Assembly: GCF_013266755.1 (NCBI RefSeq)
Contig: NZ_JABRWJ010000011.1
Coordinates: forward strand, 1 to 64,000
DNA from: Pseudaquabacterium terrae
GTDB taxonomy: Bacteria > Pseudomonadota > Gammaproteobacteria > Burkholderiales > Burkholderiaceae_C
Length of the DNA: 64,000 nucleotides
Direction: 5' to 3'
The notes beneath the pieces were generated by a model. The model saw nothing but the letters and a program-made list of their open reading frames with translations, was not told the origin of the DNA and made no database searches. A program made the translations under genes and the position numbers. How positions within the stretch are numbered: the first letter of the stretch is position 1; every line of letters begins with the position of its first letter. This document shows, piece by piece, positions 62,875 to 64,000 of this stretch.

Positions 62875-63413
62875 TTACCGCGGCTCGACGAAGACGATGG
62901 AGGTGTAGCCGCGGTGATGCATGAATTCGCGCACCACGAGCAAGGTTGCAGCTGCCTCGCGCCAGGAGGGCAGGCCTTGCATCGCAGCGGGCTGGCCCAG
63001 CGAAGCCGAGGCCAGCCGCTGGAACCATTGCTCGATGGTCTCGATCGTCATCGCCGGGCCGGACACAGAGGCCCAAGCCTGCAATGCGGGAGAGGTGCTC
63101 CACAGCGTGGTGTCGACCAGGCCGCCTTGCCCAGCCGCATGATCTCGTCCTCGGTGAAGTCGATGGCGCGCTCGATTTCTTGTGAGGTCGGCGGGTCGTG
63201 CCGAAAGTAGTCTCGGGCGATGCGTGGTGGGCCGAGATCGAGCTGTTGCACGGTCTCGGGCTTACCACCATGCCCGGTCAGTACGACGAGGTGCTCGTCC
63301 CCGATGTGCAGCAGCGTTGTGAACGCAGTGGGCTGGGAATCGCGCCTGGCGGCCACTCGAGCGACCGCGACGAAGTCGGATTCGAGTTGCGCGGGCGAGC
63401 GGTTGTTGGACAT
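62875..63413 (-). pseudogene. Hypothetical protein split by a frameshift
   Basis: The first part (63413 to about 63120) reads MSNNRSPAQLESDFVAVARV, LLHIGDEHLVVLTGHGGKPE and IERAIDFTEDEIMRLGKA. Reading then continues one frame over as WSTSPALQAWAS, IETIEQWFQRLASASLGQPA and REFMHHRGYTSIVFVEPR, ending at 62875. Both parts look coding, so a single-base indel near 63.12 kb is likely, real or from sequencing. The full product would be about 179 residues and cytoplasmic. I do not recognise the family. Confidence 0.6.
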
Positions 63414-63437
63414 GTCGGCCTAGGGATGTGGCGTTGG

Positions 63438-64000
63438 TCAGATCGGCGCAGGCACCGCATCGGTCAGCCTGCGGACGATGGCATCGACCACACGTCCGTC
63501 CACCCCGTGGCCCAGCCCCGGGAAACGGTCGAGCGTCGCGATGGCCCCCAGGTCCTGCAGTCGTGCCAGCGCATCGACGGCCCCTTGCACAGGCATCACG
63601 GTGTCGTCGTCGCCATGCAGCAGGTGCGTGCGGACCGATCCGTGGGCGATGCGCGGCGGCCGTGCGAAACGGCCCGACAGCGCGATCACACGGGCAGCAG
63701 GCGGGTTGTCAAGCTGGGTCGATTCGAGCGCCATGATCGCGCCCTGCGAGAAGCCGACCAGCGTCGTTGCTGCCGTCCCAACGCCGCAGTCCTGTTGCCA
63801 ATGCATGACTGCCCGCACGAAGCCCGGCATAGCGGCCGTGACGCGCGCCGGTCGGTTCGCCTCGGTGACGGCTTGGACGGAAAACCACTGCCAGCCGCGC
63901 CCCGAGGCCTCGGGCGCTTGCACACTGACGATCGCATCCGGCAGGTGCGGCGCCAGGGCCTCGCCCAGCGGCGCCAGGTCACGCGCGCTCGAGCCGACAC
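63438..64000 (-). CDS. Esterase/phospholipase of the YpfH type (partial)
   Basis: An alpha/beta-hydrolase whose 5-prime end is outside the window. The visible part has the nucleophile elbow GFSQGA, the acid in LLHGDDDTVMP and a His in FPGLGHGVDGRV, as in YpfH/carboxylesterases that act on short-chain esters or lysophospholipids. Sequence left of residue 1 of the visible frame (ARDLAPLGEALAPHLPDAIV) also fits this family. It is probably intact beyond the window edge. Confidence 0.88.
   Translation of the reverse strand, partial: VGSSARDLAPLGEALAPHLPDAIVSVQAPEASGRGWQWFSVQAVTEANRPARVTAAMPGFVRAVMHWQQDCGVGTAATTLVGFSQGAIMALESTQLDNPPAARVIALSGRFARPPRIAHGSVRTHLLHGDDDTVMPVQGAVDALARLQDLGAIATLDRFPGLGHGVDGRVVDAIVRRLTDAVPAPI

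Noticed and set aside
1-64000. tRNA or tmRNA genes as integration targets
   Set aside because: No cloverleaf-like sequence with T-loop consensus was recognised by eye near the recombinases. A dedicated scan was not possible.

Overview
The window is GC-rich DNA typical of a betaproteobacterium of the order Burkholderiales. The evidence is a phenol degradation operon of the Pseudomonas dmp/Comamonas type, DUF2970 and MocR-type neighbours, and the style of the secreted proteins. The genus cannot be fixed from the sequence alone. No rRNA, tRNA or CRISPR array was recognised.

About 1-41.4 kb is an accessory island built from mobile-element debris and a dense set of TIR-superfamily and other conflict-type genes. 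The left edge holds an IS21-type end that truncates a tyrosine recombinase, an IS91 transposase, and a second tyrosine recombinase at 2.5-4.2 kb. A degraded second copy of that second recombinase lies at 12.3-12.6 kb. Between the two copies are a 1385-residue TIR-NB-ARC-WD40 protein and a frameshifted two-gene TIR-membrane module. From 12.7 to 20.2 kb there is a winged-helix/kinase/TPR protein, a divergent CsgG-like lipoprotein with a Sel1 protein, a large secreted protein and a TPR relic. From 20.5 to 25.2 kb an apparent operon encodes a small repeat protein, a patatin phospholipase, a metallo-beta-lactamase-fold protein and a CHAT protease. From 25.4 to 41 kb come pentapeptide-TIR, ThsB-like TIR, TIR with a PLD-like C-terminus, a SEFIR-led operon, a TIR relic, TIR-TM-WD40 and a KGGVGR-ATPase-TIR fusion. 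Relics of IS110, ISNCY (IS1202-like), IS1380 and IS5/IS1182 elements are scattered among them. In total nine TIR/SEFIR loci, intact or decayed, plus a DUF4062 relic lie within about 36.5 kb.

From 41.8 to 58.8 kb is a complete phenol meta-cleavage operon on the minus strand, with the divergent sigma-54 activator dmpR on the plus strand. Phenol hydroxylase (KLMNOP), the ferredoxin dmpQ, catechol 2,3-dioxygenase (B), the hydrolase (D), the dehydrogenase (C), hydratase and decarboxylase (E, H), aldolase and acetaldehyde dehydrogenase (G, F) and the tautomerase (I) together convert phenol to pyruvate and acetyl-CoA. A lipoprotein arylsulfatase and its formylglycine-generating enzyme sit inside the operon between dmpH and dmpF. 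That suggests aryl sulfate esters are desulfated to feed phenol into the pathway.

From 58.8 to 64 kb lie ordinary chromosomal genes: a GntR/FCD regulator, a carboxymuconolactone decarboxylase-like protein, a MocR regulator, DUF2970, an FMN reductase and an esterase. A truncated universal stress gene and a frameshifted hypothetical gene are also present.
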